Assembly (NCBI GenBank): GCA_037367405.1
Contig: JAZKJV010002947.1
Location: 1,114,676 to 1,178,675, forward strand
From: Ottelia alismoides
Lineage: Eukaryota; Streptophyta; Magnoliopsida; Alismatales; Hydrocharitaceae
DNA: 64,000 bases
Reading direction: 5' to 3'
This document shows positions 49,016 to 62,593 of this stretch, piece by piece (position 1 is the stretch's first letter; each line of letters begins with the position of its first letter). The translations under genes and the position numbers were made by a program. The notes beneath the pieces were generated by a model, which saw only the letters and a list, made by a program, of their open reading frames with translations, was not told the origin of the DNA and did no database searches.

Positions 49016-51977
49016 TGGATTGGACTCATGATCCAGATATTGTACTTGCAGTTGGACACATAATGTATGTGGTTGCAATGTGCAAGTTTCCTCATAATAA
49101 TGAGGAATGACAATTAAATAGATAATAGGACTACAACCTTGGGGTTTGTATGTCTCTATAGTCTTGATATCATTGAATGTACTTTGGAAGTGACATGTCG
49201 ATGATGATAGTAATTGTCAATTAATCCTTATAAAATTTAAGAAGATAGTCTGGCATACATATGTGCTCTTAACATTTATTATGAATGACATGGTTCACTG
49301 CATCATGCAGAATGGTAGCTCTATAAGAGATGATGTATTCAAAATGTTTGAATACCTACCTGAACCAATGTTTTAAGAGTCTAGATGGATGTAGACATGA
49401 TGAGTGTCATCATCCTACTGTCTATACTCTAGTCATTCATGAAGCTTCATAATATTCATATTGTATGAATTTAATGAAGCATGTATAAATGTTGAAATGC
49501 TCTTACATTGAATTCTTTTGAATTTAACATAAGAGATCCTTAGTCTTAAATAATGGTTGTTTATAGATAAAGAGAGCACAATGGAAGCATGGGTCAGACC
49601 CAAGATGAGAAGGATAGTCAAAGAGTTGACCGTACTTCTATGACTTCCATATGACATCCTAAGAGTTGGATGAATGCTAATACTGCAATAAGTTGGTGTG
49701 TTGATCATATGACTATCAAATCTGTCTAGAATCCTTAAAGAAGGACTCGGATAGAGCATCATAATAATCTACATAAATCATTGATATTGACTTGCTTATT
49801 GAATAAGATAAAGTCTTATAATTGTATCTCAATCTTCTAACAACACTTGCAATGGGATGCAAATGTTTCAGAAGACTGGAAAATTTGATCTTAAGGTTTA
49901 TAGTTATCCACATGGATATTGATGCAATTGTTGCAACAATCTCTATTGGATTGATAGACTTCTAAGTTTCAGTGGGAGAGCCTTAGTCTTAGAGAATGAC
50001 TCTGTGACCTAGATATTAGAATACACTCATCGTTCGTTTCTAAATGTTGGAAATAAACATTAATTCCGAGATAGAATTATCATAAAGAGTTAAGATGGAT
50101 ATATTTCAGATAGTAATCTAACATCTAGTGGACTCCCCAAAATTAGAAAATTAATGAATGGTTCATTAAGATTTCTAAAACTGAAAATTAAACCTATAAA
50201 AGATCAATATGAGGATGAAGATTATTTAACAATGATCCGGCATCAAACCTTGGACATTTGTCTGTTGATTTGATCAATAGACTTGTAAGAGATGAAACTT
50301 TATAATTCTAAAACTTACATACTTATGAATATTGTATTCAAAGTAAAATGTCCAATACACCCTTCTCTGGGATGGCGTTAGATGTCGAGGTATTCAAGAT
50401 CTCATACATATTGATGTATGCGGATCATCTATATCATAGTAACCATTATGGATATGCGAAATCTATTGATTATTATGTATGATATGATATTTAATGAATT
50501 TTGTCTAACCTAGGTAGCTTGTACCTGTTAGATAAACTCAAAGAATACTTTATGGAGATATGAATATTATTTCAATCTCACTCCTCCTGATGAACCTAAA
50601 CTCAATAGAGTCGTAGGGAGATACAATTGGATCATGTGTAACATGATTTGATCAATGATGATTTTTTAGCATAATTACCTGTTAGTTTCCAGGTATATAT
50701 GTAGTAGAGACTACATTATACATCCTAAATAAGATTCCAAGCAACTAAGCTGGAATTGAGCACTAGAGAGTGCTACTTCATTAGGAAAATAAAGAATGGT
50801 ATTGGATACCTACTTTATGACCTTGAGATTCTTAAAATATCTCATCTTTGAGAATGCGATTCTTAGAGGTTGAGACTCTTGAGAATCAAGATGAAAATGA
50901 AGTAAAGGAACTCATTCAATCTTGAGAAGATAATGAGGCTCCTGAAATCAGGAACTAAAAAGACAATTAAAGATGAAACACTAATACCTCTTCAAATGAG
51001 TTTGAGGATGTACTCCATGTGTCGATTAAGTATGACAATGATCGGACTTCATGTGATGAAGCTCCTGAGGATTATAACATGGAAAGATGGATGTTAGCAA
51101 TAAAAGTCTAAGGTAGACTTCATATACAAGTGTTGTATAGGGACCCTCGAGGATCCACCTATATGGGTAAGACCCATAAAGGTGTAAATGGTTCTTCAAG
51201 AGAAAGGGAACCTGATGATAAGGTAGAGATCTTCAAAGCACGACTTGTAGACATGAGCTACATATTGAAGAGAAGACATTGCTTGCAATGAGACTTGATC
51301 TTCAATGACCATGCTTGAACTCATCAGAATATTGCTAACTATAGCTACATAAATTGACTATGGCATCTTTAAGATGTAAGTCAAGATTGTATTTCTCTAT
51401 GAATACCTCTATGAGGATATTCGCATGAAGTAGCCCCATGGCTTAATGGTTGAGGAAAGCAAAATGTGCAAGCTAAAGAAATCCATCTATGGACTCAAAT
51501 AAGCTTCTTGAAGTTGGACCATAAGATTTGATGAAATTATAAATGTTATGATTTCAGATAGAATCTTGATGAACCATGTGAAGCTTTGTGGGAGTGCCAT
51601 TGTGTACATCGTGCTAAATGTAGATAATATCTTAATCATTTAGAATGATATAAGTATAAGTGTTTTATGATCTGGCTATTCCATACCTTGAGATATGATC
51701 TCAAAAAGATGCCTCTTGGATCTTAGTTCGGAAGGTGTTCAGAAGCAAAGAGAAGAAGCTATTGGGGTCGTCACATTTGTAGTACACCTTGGACATGTTC
51801 CATTCTTAGAAAATCCCAAGGAAGGCTTCCTTCCCTTAAGATACGGTACTGACCTATTTAAAGGGATAGCACCTCAAAGAGTTGAGGAAGTGAATACTAG
51901 AACTACTTGCACTTGTGCATCAATTACGAGAAGCTGAGTGTATGCTAGATGTGTATAAAAGACAGATATCTGCCATG
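49016..51977 (+). pseudogene. Decayed gag-pol of outer element
   Basis: Gag start not certain. GAG-pre-integrase pieces are visible at about 50260-50420 (LINRLVRDET-like words, then LIHIDVCG). RT pieces lie at about 51410-51650: MVEESKMCKLKKSIYGLK followed by a stop, IRFDEI, and the active site reading NVDN in place of YVDD. Stops occur throughout, for example MK-stop-P at about 51426. Confidence 0.75.
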
Positions 51978-51982
51978 CAGTG

Positions 51983-54624
51983 TGTTGGAAATGCGAGCCC
52001 ACGGCGAGCCATTATGCAATAATTGTTATTGCAATTCACTCCGTAATCTGAAATGAAGAATACATAATTTGCATAATAGGTCCCTTAGTACAATTAGGGT
52101 TATGTACCATGGCCATCTTAAAGATCATACAGCTGTTGATTCAATTATTAAATCATAGAGGCTGGTGCTTAGATGAATATTTAAAGAGTTAGATTGAGGA
52201 CTCATCAAGCACCGTCAGATGATTGTTAAGAGAAGATCTCCAGCCTGAGTAGGAGATGGCAATCCTTATCTCTGAAGGCTGATATCTGACCGACCTCTTG
52301 ATGCAGGTCCTCTGCATAGGAATAGAGATTCGGAGGTGTCAGATTAGTTAGGTCAAAGAGTTGACTTAACGAGATCGAGATAACCAAAGTCCTATATCAT
52401 ATGCTGTCATGATATAGGCACGCATCCTCTGACCAGAGACAGATGTGTTGCTATATGTCTAAGTATGTACATTTGGCAGACCAATAGGTTGATGACCTAA
52501 TCAAGGTCTATACACCGGCGCGTTGGTGTGCATATAAGGGCATATGAGTAATACGATCTCTCAAAGGGATCATACAGGTTCAGTTACTGAATCGGAAGAC
52601 ATGAGCTCACTCATGAGATATTGGGAAGAATCAAATTCCGTGCGCACGGTCGTCTCGCTTTGAAAGCTTGACTGAATTTGTAGGTTTGATATATACTTTT
52701 GGAAAGTATATGATCAAGACCTAGGTATGATATATGCTTTTGGAAAGTATATGATCGATACCGACTCCCAATGATCGAATAAGAAACTTACTGATAAAAC
52801 CATGAAGTAGACAATATAAAGTTGATCGAATACTTCGGGTTTAGTCTGAGTCTTCCAGTATGCAGGATGTACAGGTATTGGGAATACCTGAGGGTGATGT
52901 GATCATAAACGATTGTATAACCATGACGCTTCCATTCCTAGGGAGTGATGAAACGGGTCTGGATTTTAGTGACTCCTCTCAGTAGAGAAGTGATCTGATC
53001 TTGGTCCAAGTATTGGACATTGATCTGAATGTGATTCAGATACAATGAGAAGATTAGATTTACGGTATTGATTTAATCAAGCATCTATGGGAGGCCCGCG
53101 ATCTGGATTTGAGATACGATCTCAATATCCATGTCACTATACGTGGAACAATACAATCGCCCTGTCCTTATCTCCAAGTATCTGCGGAGAAAGCGCATTA
53201 TCCTTGAAGGAGTTCATGAATAATTCTATTGTTGATATATGTATCCGAACATTGAGAAAATGGATAATTAAATGTGATTTAATTATCATGAGTAATATGA
53301 ATTTGATTCATATTATAAAGAGAGTTATCTTAGATAATTAAATGAGATTTAATTATCAAAGATGTAAATAATGTGAATGTGATTCATATTATTTGGACAC
53401 AAGAGAATAGAGATCCAAGATGATTAAATATGATTTAATTATCATGGATATGAATAATGTGGATAGCAATATCCATATTAGTCATATATATTATAAATGT
53501 GATTTATAATATATAAGAGAGAGCTATTTGTAATTTACATTTGTTAATTAAATGTTAATGTGAATTGGATTCACATTGGACATCAAATTGAAAATGTAAT
53601 TTACATTTTGTTTTGGGTTGTGAATGTGATTCACAATTTTTCAATGGCATGATTGCAATGTTCACAAAATAAATTGGATTTATTTTTTGTGAAATAATTT
53701 GCAACAAAAGTTGTTGCAAATAATGGAGATTACATAAAAGGTGAAATAGCCACCTTCCTAATGGAGGAGGGTGGACGGCCACCACTCCCATTAGGAAAGG
53801 GAGGCCGTCCCCCCTCTCCACATGGAAGGAGGCTTTCTCTCCTTTCATTATCTCCATGTATTGATGATTTAATTTTGTAATTAAATTGTGTTGATTTATC
53901 AACATATATTTAATTTAAATTAAATTAATTGTTGTTGTGTTTTTAGCAACAAATCATGACCATTGAAAGAAACACAAATTGATGTGGACCATTGGATTTG
54001 TGTTGACACATGGATTGAGATCCATGGATCCCAAAACCCTATAAAAGGAGAGGCACCCCATTGCTCTTCTTTGCACATAAGTTGAGGCAACAAATCTCTC
54101 TCTCTCTCATTCTCTCTACACGTCCTCTCTCCATCTCTCTCATGTGGCCGTCCACCATGGATGCCCTAGAGAGGTTCTCCATCGCCGCGGCATCGTCATT
54201 ATGCTGCCCGATGGTTTGCTCGTGGATCTCCGTCTCCTTCGGTGCGCCATGCTCGTGAAGAAGACATCGGATCTCGTGTGTCGAGATCAGGAGATCCGTC
54301 GCTTGGATCATCAACATGGATTGCGAGAAGCACGCGGTTCATCCCCGCGCTCGCAAGCGTCTCCTCCGTCGGATCGGACTTGAAACATGAGGTCTCTTTG
54401 TTTAGAGACTTGATCGCAACCACGCTTCAAGAGGTAAACCTAATACTTGTTTGTGGTTTAGACGAAACGATCCGAGAAGTGTTCTTGGATCATGTGGTTT
54501 TGTCGCAAGAAAATTCTTTAATTTCCGCTGCATAGAACAACTAGTACGACTAGTCGTTCTTCGTCGTATTCGATACGACAATCACGCTTCCGTGATGTGC
54601 TTGAGGATCTAACCATATCCTTCA
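51983..54624 (+). repeat. LTR2 (inner 5' LTR, 2642 bp)
   Basis: TGTTGGAAATGCGAG to ATATCCTTCA. TATAAAAG at 54040-54047 is the likely TATA box, followed by (TC)n. It contains arrays of short hairpins at about 53220-53720. Very long for a Copia LTR. Confidence 0.93.
54040..54047 (+). promoter_or_regulatory. LTR2 TATA box
   Basis: TATAAAAG in CCCTATAAAAGGAGAGGC, about 580 bases before the LTR end. The equivalent in LTR3 is at 62009-62016. Confidence 0.7.
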
Positions 54625-54626
54625 AG

Positions 54627-54639
54627 TGGTATCAGAGCC
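54627..54639 (+). other. Primer binding site of inner element
   Basis: TGGTATCAGAGCC, intact tRNA-Met type, two bases (AG) after the LTR end. Confidence 0.88.
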
Positions 54640-56450
54640 TTAGGTCGGTGGTTTTGGATACGATCCATGAACCGAGGACGACTTGGATTCATTAGGGTTT
54701 GCGAAAGTTTTCTTGCATTTCATTTTCGCATCTCTGTTTTGATATTATTTTCGGCACTGTTTAAATTGTTTAAACACGAAAATAATATTTGGATTTTATT
54801 CCCCATTAAATAAGGAAACCGTAGGATCTGAGTTTGCGTGATTTCGATTCCGTTTGCTCTAGATATGCTCATTTTAGTGAACATGTATCCACTGTTTCGG
54901 GGACTGCGGATCATGACGTAATTAAGATGTTAATTGCGGATTTGATACGCCTTGAAATGCGTGCAAATCACTTGGGTTCTGTTGTAAATCAAGTTAGCAA
55001 ACTTTAGAAATTTACTTTGCTTAATTTGGATTTAAATTGATTGAGATATGATATTTTTAGTAAGTGAGGGTCACTGCTGAAAATACTTTCCTAATCAAGA
55101 ACCTAGTGATTGTCATTTAATTAATTAGTGAAATTAAATTGTTTAATTTCCTGGAATAATTATGCATAAATATTTGTGAAATATTTAATGATAATTATGT
55201 CCTTAAATGACTTTGCCCTAACCAACAAATGATTAGATGTGATCTAGATCAAGATTGGTTACATGATCTACATGATCAACATTCCAACAAACATGTTGCT
55301 TGAATAGGACTTGGGATTTGTTTAGCAAATCTCATTATAATGTTAATCAAAAATGTTTTGATTATTACTATATGGTACAATTTCGGTTGAAGAACCGATG
55401 ATCATCTCAAGTACAAATTAATCAATTTGGCATTATCCTTTCCCGAGGCGGATATGGTGCCTAGTCGGAGAGCATTGGGGTTGCGGGTTGCAACGTATGT
55501 GGTCCGTCCCACTCTCGTCGGTACTGGCCATGACAGCGGGTAGGGTCGGGATAATGTCCGAGGGATTAAGATGTATTTTTCTAATTATTAAAATTCGAAA
55601 TAATACGTATTTGAGATAATACCATAATTCAAGTAACTATTAAAATGTTTGTTGGATATTAATTGGATCATTAATTTAATAAAATTTGATTAATTGGAAT
55701 CCAATTAAAATTAAGACACTCTATTATAAATAGATGTGTTATTTCCCTTAGAAGAATTAATCATAATGAATATGATTCATAATGATTATTTAGAATTTGA
55801 ATATGATATGGAGGATCACATAAGTGACATCCATGGTCTCCCGTCAAGGCGAAGGGTTCCGTCGCCAGATATTGAATGTAGGAGACGCCTGTCCGAAGTG
55901 ACAGCTCCTGCATACGATCCATTTGGATCGGGCTCTTCGCTTCTCGAAAGAGTAAGGACGTATGCGTAGTGACCCCAATATCGGGTCCTCATATTATTGG
56001 GGCGATATTGGATTGCGCATAGCGAGTTGTATTCCTGTTGACGGTTGGTTCAATTAATGACGGGTCAACATTGCCTTAGGGGTGGTGGGCCCGAGTGTTA
56101 AAGACCGAATTGGGAGATGCAAGTTGGACTTGCAAGGCGGAATGTGTTCCCGCTTCTTTTTATCCGAATTGTAGGTTCTCATATTATTGGGATGCAACAA
56201 AGATAAGGAAGGAGATCCCAGATCTTGTTGAGATATAATGGTAAGTATATCTCTTACATTGAAAGTGATTAAGGGAATGAACTTTCAGTGTTGACAAGAC
56301 AAGACAACTTTGATATAAAAATCCTAAATCAAAGTAATATATATATATTTATTTATTTATATATTAATGCAAATTTCTTATTTCAGATAATCCTTCATTA
56401 AAACCCACTCAATGATATACTCAATAATAACCAGTAAAATATCATGGATT
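54640..56450 (+). other. Long 5' leader of inner element
   Basis: About 1.8 kb without coding motifs. Homologous to 47146-49015. Confidence 0.55.
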
Positions 56451-59400
56451 GGACTCATGATCCAGATATTGTACTTGCAATTGGACACATAATGTATGTG
56501 GTTGCAATGTGCAAGTTTCCTCATAATATTGAGGAATGACAATTAAATAGATAATAGGACTACAACCCTAGGGTTTGTGTGTCTCTATAGTCTTGATCTA
56601 TCATCAAATGTACTTTGGAAGTGACATGTTGATGATGATCATAATTGTCATATAATCCTTATAAAATCAATGAAGATATTCTGGCATACTTATGTGCTCT
56701 TGACATTTAACATGAATGAGATGGTTCACTGCATCATGCAGAATGGTGCATCTATAAGAGATGATGTATTCAAATTGTTTGAGTACCTACCTGAACCTAT
56801 GTTTTAAGAGTTTAGATGGATGTAGATGATGAGTGTCATCATTCTACTATCTATACTCTGGTCATTCATGAAGCTTCATAATATTCATATTGTATGAATT
56901 TAATGAAGCATGTATAAATGTTGAAATGCTCTTACATAAGAGATCCTTAGTCTTAAGCAATGGTTGCTTATAGATAAAGGGAGCGCAGTGGAAGCACGGG
57001 TTGGACCCGAGTAAGAAGTATGGTCAAAGAGTTGACTATACATCTATGACTTCCATATGTCATCCGAAGAGTTGGATGAATGCCAATACTACAATAAATT
57101 GATGTGTTGATAGTATGACTATCAAGTCTATCTAGAATCCTTAGAGAAGGACTCGGATGGAGCATCAGATTAATCTACATAAATCATTGATAAGATAAAG
57201 TCAAATAATTGTATCTCAATCTTCTGATGACATTTGCAATAGGTTGCATATGTTTTAGAAGACTGGAAAATTTGATCTTAAAGGTTTATAGTTATCCACA
57301 TGGATATTAATGCAATTGTTGCAACAATCTCTGTTGGATTGATAGACTTGTTAATTTCAGTGGGAGAGTCCTTAGTCTTAGAGAATGTCTCTATGACCTA
57401 GATATAAGAATACACTCATTGTTTGTTTCTAAATGTTGGAAATAAACATGAATTCTGAGGTAGAACTATCATAAAAGGTTATGATGGAGATATTTTAGAT
57501 AGTAATCTAAAATCTAGTGGACTCCACTAAATTAGAAAATTAATGAATGGTTCATTAACATTTCTAAATACTGAAATTAAACCTTAAGATCAATAGGAGG
57601 ATGAAGATCATTTGACAATGATCTAGCATCAAGCCTTGGACATTTGTCTATTGATTTGATCAATAGACTAGTAAGAGATGAAACTTTAGAATGTCTAAAA
57701 TTTCAAAACTTACATACTTATGAATATTGTATTCAAAGAAAAATGTCCAATACACCCTTCTTAGAGAAAGGTGTAAGATGTCAAGGTATTCAGGATCTCA
57801 TACATATTGATGTATGTAGATCATCTATATCATAGTAAACATTATGGATATGTGATATCTGTTGATGATTATGTATGATATAAGATTTCTTCTCTTCACC
57901 TAAGAAACCTTTGAAATGTTCAAAGATTTCATTATTTTTGGTTTAAAACCAAAGTTTGAAGGAAGATAAAATGAATTTGATCTAATCTAGGTAGCAAGTA
58001 CCTATTAGATAAATTCAAAGAATACCTTATAGAGATATGAATATCATTTCTATCTAAATCCTCCTAACACACCTTAACTCAATAGAGTTATAGGCAGATA
58101 CAATTGGATCATGTGTGACATGATCTTATCAATGATGAATTTTAGCATAATTATCCCTTAGTTTCTAGGTATATATGTGTAGTAGAGACTACAATGTATA
58201 TCCTTAATAAGGTTCCATGCAAGATGGAATCTAGCACTTGAGAGTGATGCTTCATTAGGAGAATAAAGGATGGTATTGGATACCTACTTTATGATCTTGA
58301 GATTCTTGAAATATCTCATCTCTGAGAATGTGATTCTTGGAGGTTGAGACTCTTGAGAATCAAGATAAAAAATGAAGTGTAGGAACTCATTTAATCTTGA
58401 AGAGATAATGAGGCTCCTAAAATTGGAAACTAAAAGGATAATTGAAGATGAAACACTAAAACCTCTTCAAATAAGTTTGAGGATGGATTCCATGTGTCAG
58501 AGAAATCTGACAATGATCGAACTTCATGTGATGAAGCTTCTGAAGATCATAGCATGGATAGATGGATGTTAGCAATAAAAGTCTAATGTAGACTTCATGT
58601 ACAAGTGTTGTATATGGACCCTCGAGGATCCACCTATATGGGTAAGACCCGTAAAGGTGTAAATGGATCTTCAAGAGAAAGGGAACCTGATGAGAAGGTA
58701 CATACCTTCAAAGCATAGTTCGTAGCAATGAGCTACACATGGAAGAGAAGACATTGCTTGCAATGAGACTTGCTTTTCAGTGAACATGCTTAAAATCATC
58801 AGAATATTGCTAACCTTAGCTACACAACTTGACTATTGCATCTTCGAGATGTAAGTCCAGATTGCATTCCTCTATGAATATCTCTCTGAGGATATTCACA
58901 TGAAGTAGCCCCAGGGCTTCATGGTTGAGGAAAGCAAGGTGTGCAAGATAAGGAATCCATCTGACTCAAATAAGCTTCTTTGAGATGGACCATAAGATTT
59001 GATGAAATTATAAATGTTATGATTTCAAATGAAATCTTGATGAGCCATGCGAAGCTTAGTGGGAGTGCCTATGTGTTCATTGCGCTAAATATAGATGATA
59101 TCCTGATCATTTAAAATGATATAAGGATAATAATAAGTGTTTTATAATCTGGTTATTCCATATCTTGAAATATGATTTCAAAGATACCTCTTAGATCTTA
59201 GTTCTGAAGTTGTTCAGAAGCCAAGAGAAGAGGATAATTGGACTGTCACATTTGTAGTATACCTTGGACATATTCTATTCATAGAAATTCCAAGAAAGGC
59301 TTCTAACCCTTAAGATATGGTACTGACCTATCTTAAGGGATAGCACCTCAAAGAGTTGAGGAAGTAAATGCTACAACTACTTGCACTTGTGCATTAGTTA

Positions 59401-59454
59401 CGAGAAGCTGAGTGTATGCTAGAGTGTACAAATACCAGATGTCTGTCATGCAGT
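56451..59454 (+). pseudogene. Decayed gag-pol of inner element
   Basis: GAG-pre-integrase at 57644-57835 (INRLVRDETLECLKF, YCIQRKMSNTPFLEKG, LIHIDVC). RT at about 58880-59110 with MK-stop-PQGFMVEESKVCK, a frameshift in the KKSIYGLKQ block, and the active site reading NIDD in place of YVDD. Some stops are the same as in the outer copy. The protein cannot be functional although the LTRs are young. Confidence 0.8.
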
Positions 59455-59950
59455 GGGAGTAGTAAATTGTTACTAATCCTACTGTAGAGATAAAACACTT
59501 GATTGCAGTAATAACAAAATCTTCATAGATGAGGAGATTTTTGAGATAGTAATCTCAAAGTCTTATCTTCAAAAGTTTAAGACCATGTAGATAGTGATCT
59601 ATAAAGGTCTAAACTATAGATACCTTAGGAGATAGAGATCTTCGGGAATGAAGGGTATTCTGATAAGGATTATGGAAATACTGGTTATAACAATTATTAA
59701 GCTATAGTGTCAAGAACACTACAATAGCTTTAACTAGATTGAGTATTGGTTGCATGAGATGCAACATTCGCATTAGATGCGAGCACTGTTACTGGGGATA
59801 TGCAAGTGCCGTAAAAGGACTTGGCGTAGTCTCGCGGGAACAGAGTGACTGATCAGCTTACCTAGCTATTTTCTAAATAGCCTATGATTGTCACATGAGT
59901 GCGGGTTTAAATGATTAGCCCATTAATGGCTCTTTGGGCTAGTGGGAGAT
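59455..59950 (+). other. 3' internal tail of inner element with PPT
   Basis: About 495 bases between pol remnants and LTR3, ending GGGCTAGTGGGAGAT. It contains the hairpin TAGCCCATTAATGGCT followed by CTTTGGGCTA near the PPT. Homologous to 62594-63072. Confidence 0.7.
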
Positions 59951-62593
59951 TGTTGGAAATGCGAGCCCACGGCGAGCCATTATGCAATAATTGTTATTGC
60001 AATTCACTCCGTAATCTGAAATGAAGAATACATAATTTGCATAATAGGTCCCTTAGTACAATTAGGGTTATGTACCATGGCCATCTTAACGATCATACAG
60101 CTGTTGATTCAATTATTAAATCATAGAGGCTGGTGCTTAGATGAATATCTAAAGAGTTAGATTGAGGACTCATCAAGCACCGTCAGATGATTGTTAAGAG
60201 AAGATCTCCAGCCTGAGTAGGAGATGGCAATCCTTATCTCTGAAGGCTGATATCTGACCGACCTCTTGATGCAGGTCCTCTGCATAGGAATAGAGATTCG
60301 GAGGTGTCAGATTAGTTAGGTCAAAGAGTTGACTTAACGAGATCGAGATAACCAAAGTCCTATATCATATGCTGTCATGATATAGGCACACATCCTCTGA
60401 CCAGAGACAGATGTGTTGCTATATGTCTAAGTATGTACATTTGGCAGACCAATAGGTTGATGACCTAATCAAGGTCTATACACCGGCGCGCTGGTGTGCA
60501 TATAAGGGCATATGAGTAATACGATCTCTCAAAGGGATCATACAGGTTCAGTTACTGAACCGGAAGACATGAGCTCACTCATGAGATATTGGGAAGAATC
60601 AAATTCCGTGCGCACGGTCGTCTCGCTTTGAAAGCTTGACTGAATTTGTAGGTTTGATATATACTTTTGGAAAGTATATGATCAAGACCTAGGTATGATA
60701 TATGCTTTTGGAAAGTATATGATCGATACCGACTCCCAATGATCGAATAAGAAACTTACTGATAAAACCATGAAGTAGACAATATAAAGTTGATCGAATA
60801 CTTCGGGTTTAGTCTGAGTCTTCCAGTATGCAGGATGTACAGGTATTGGGAATACCTGAGGGTGATGTGATCATAAACGATTGTATAACCATGACGCTTC
60901 CATTCCTAGGGAGTGATGAAACGGGTCTGGATTTTAGTGACTCCTCTCAGTAGAGAAGTGATCTGATCTTGGTCCAAGTATTGGACATTGATCTGAATGT
61001 GATTCAGATACAATGAGAAGATTAGATTTACGGTCTTGATTTAATCAAGCATCTATGGGAGGCCCGCGATCTGGATTTGAGATACGATCTCAATATCCAT
61101 GTCACTATACGTGGAACAATACAATCGCCCTGTCCTTATCTCCAAGTATCTGCGGAGAAAGCGCATTATCCTTGAAGGAGTTCATGGATAATTCTATTGT
61201 TGATATATGTATCCGAACATTGAGAAAATGGATAATTAAATGTGATTTAATTATCATGAGTAATATGAATTTGATTCATATTATAAAGAGAGTTATCTTA
61301 GATAATTAAATGAGATTTAATTATCAAAGATGTAAATAATGTGAATGTGATTCATATTATTTGGACACAAGAGAATAGAGATCCAAGATGATTAAATATG
61401 ATTTAATTATCATGGATATGAATAATGTGGATAGCAATATCCATATTAGTCATATATATTATAAATGTGATTTATAATATATAAGAGAGAGCTATTTGTA
61501 ATTTACATTTGTTAATTAAATGTTAATGTGAATTGGATTCACATTGGACATCAAATTGAAAATGTAATTTACATTTTGTTTTGGGTTGTGAATGTGATTC
61601 ACAATTTTTCAATGGCATGATTGCAATGTTCACAAAATAAATTGGATTTATTTTTTGTGAAATAATTTGCAACAAAAGTTGTTGCAAATAATGGAGATTA
61701 CATAAAAGGTGAAATAGCCACCTTCCTAATGGAGGAGGGTGGACGGCCACCACTCCCATTAGGAAAAGGGAGGCCGTCCCCCCTCTCCACATGGAAGGAG
61801 GCTTTCTCTCCTTTCATTATCTCCATGTATTGATGATTTAATTTTGTAATTAAATTGTGTTGATTTATCAACATATATTTAATTTAAATTAAATTAATTG
61901 TTGTTGTGTTTTTAGCAACAAATCATGACCATTGAAAGAAACACAAATTGATGTGGACCATTGGATTTGTGTTGACACATGGATTGAGATCCATGGATCC
62001 CAAAACCCTATAAAAGGAGAGGCACCCCATTGCTCTTCTTTGCACATAAGTTGAGGCAACAAATCTCTCTCTCTCTCATTCTCTCTACACGTCCTCTCTC
62101 CATCTCTCTCATGTGGCCGTCCACCATGGATGCCCTAGAGAGGTTCTCCATCGCCGCGGCATCGTCGTTATGCTGCCCGATGGTTTGCTCGTGGATCTCC
62201 GTCTCCTTCGGTGCGCCCTGCTCGTGAAGAAGACATCGGATCTCGTGTGTCGAGATCAGGAGATCCGTCGCTTGGATCATCAACATGGATTGCGAGAAGC
62301 ACACGGTTCATCCCCGCGCTCGCAAGCGTCTCCTCCGTCGGATCGGACTTGAAACAGGAGGTCTCTTTGTTTAGAGACTTGATCGCAACCACGCTTCAAG
62401 AGGTAAACCTAATACTTGTTTGTGGTTTAGACGAAACGATCCGAGAAGTGTTCTTGGATCATGTGGTTTCGTCGCAAGAAAATTTTTTAATTTCCGCTGC
62501 ATAGAACAACTAGTACGACTAGTCGTTCTTCGTCGTATTCGATACGACGATCACGCTTCCGTGATGCGCTTGAGGATCTAACCATATCCTTCA
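59951..62593 (+). repeat. LTR3 (inner 3' LTR, 2643 bp)
   Basis: Nearly identical to LTR2. Differences found by eye include C for A near 60090, C for A near 61036 and one extra A near 61767. TATA box at 62009-62016. Confidence 0.93.

Larger units (their letters stand above)
51983..62593 (+). mobile_element. Inner long-LTR Copia-like element (young), complete
   Basis: A 10,611-bp element with LTR2 (51983-54624) and LTR3 (59951-62593), inserted in the 3' internal region of its own relative. The 5-bp target duplication CAGTG is at 51978-51982 and 62594-62598. Joining the flanks restores CATGCAGTGGGAGTAGT, which is exactly what the inner copy itself has at its own equivalent site (59455-59465). 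PBS 54627, PPT GGCTAGTGGGAGAT ending at 59950. By eye LTR2 and LTR3 differ by about 15 substitutions and one indel in 2642 bases. Confidence 0.93.

Noticed and set aside
54039..54535. Short frames within LTR2/LTR3 (up to 98 aa on minus)
   Set aside because: They are kept between the two LTRs only because the LTRs are nearly identical. In LTR1 the frames are altered and no domain is seen.
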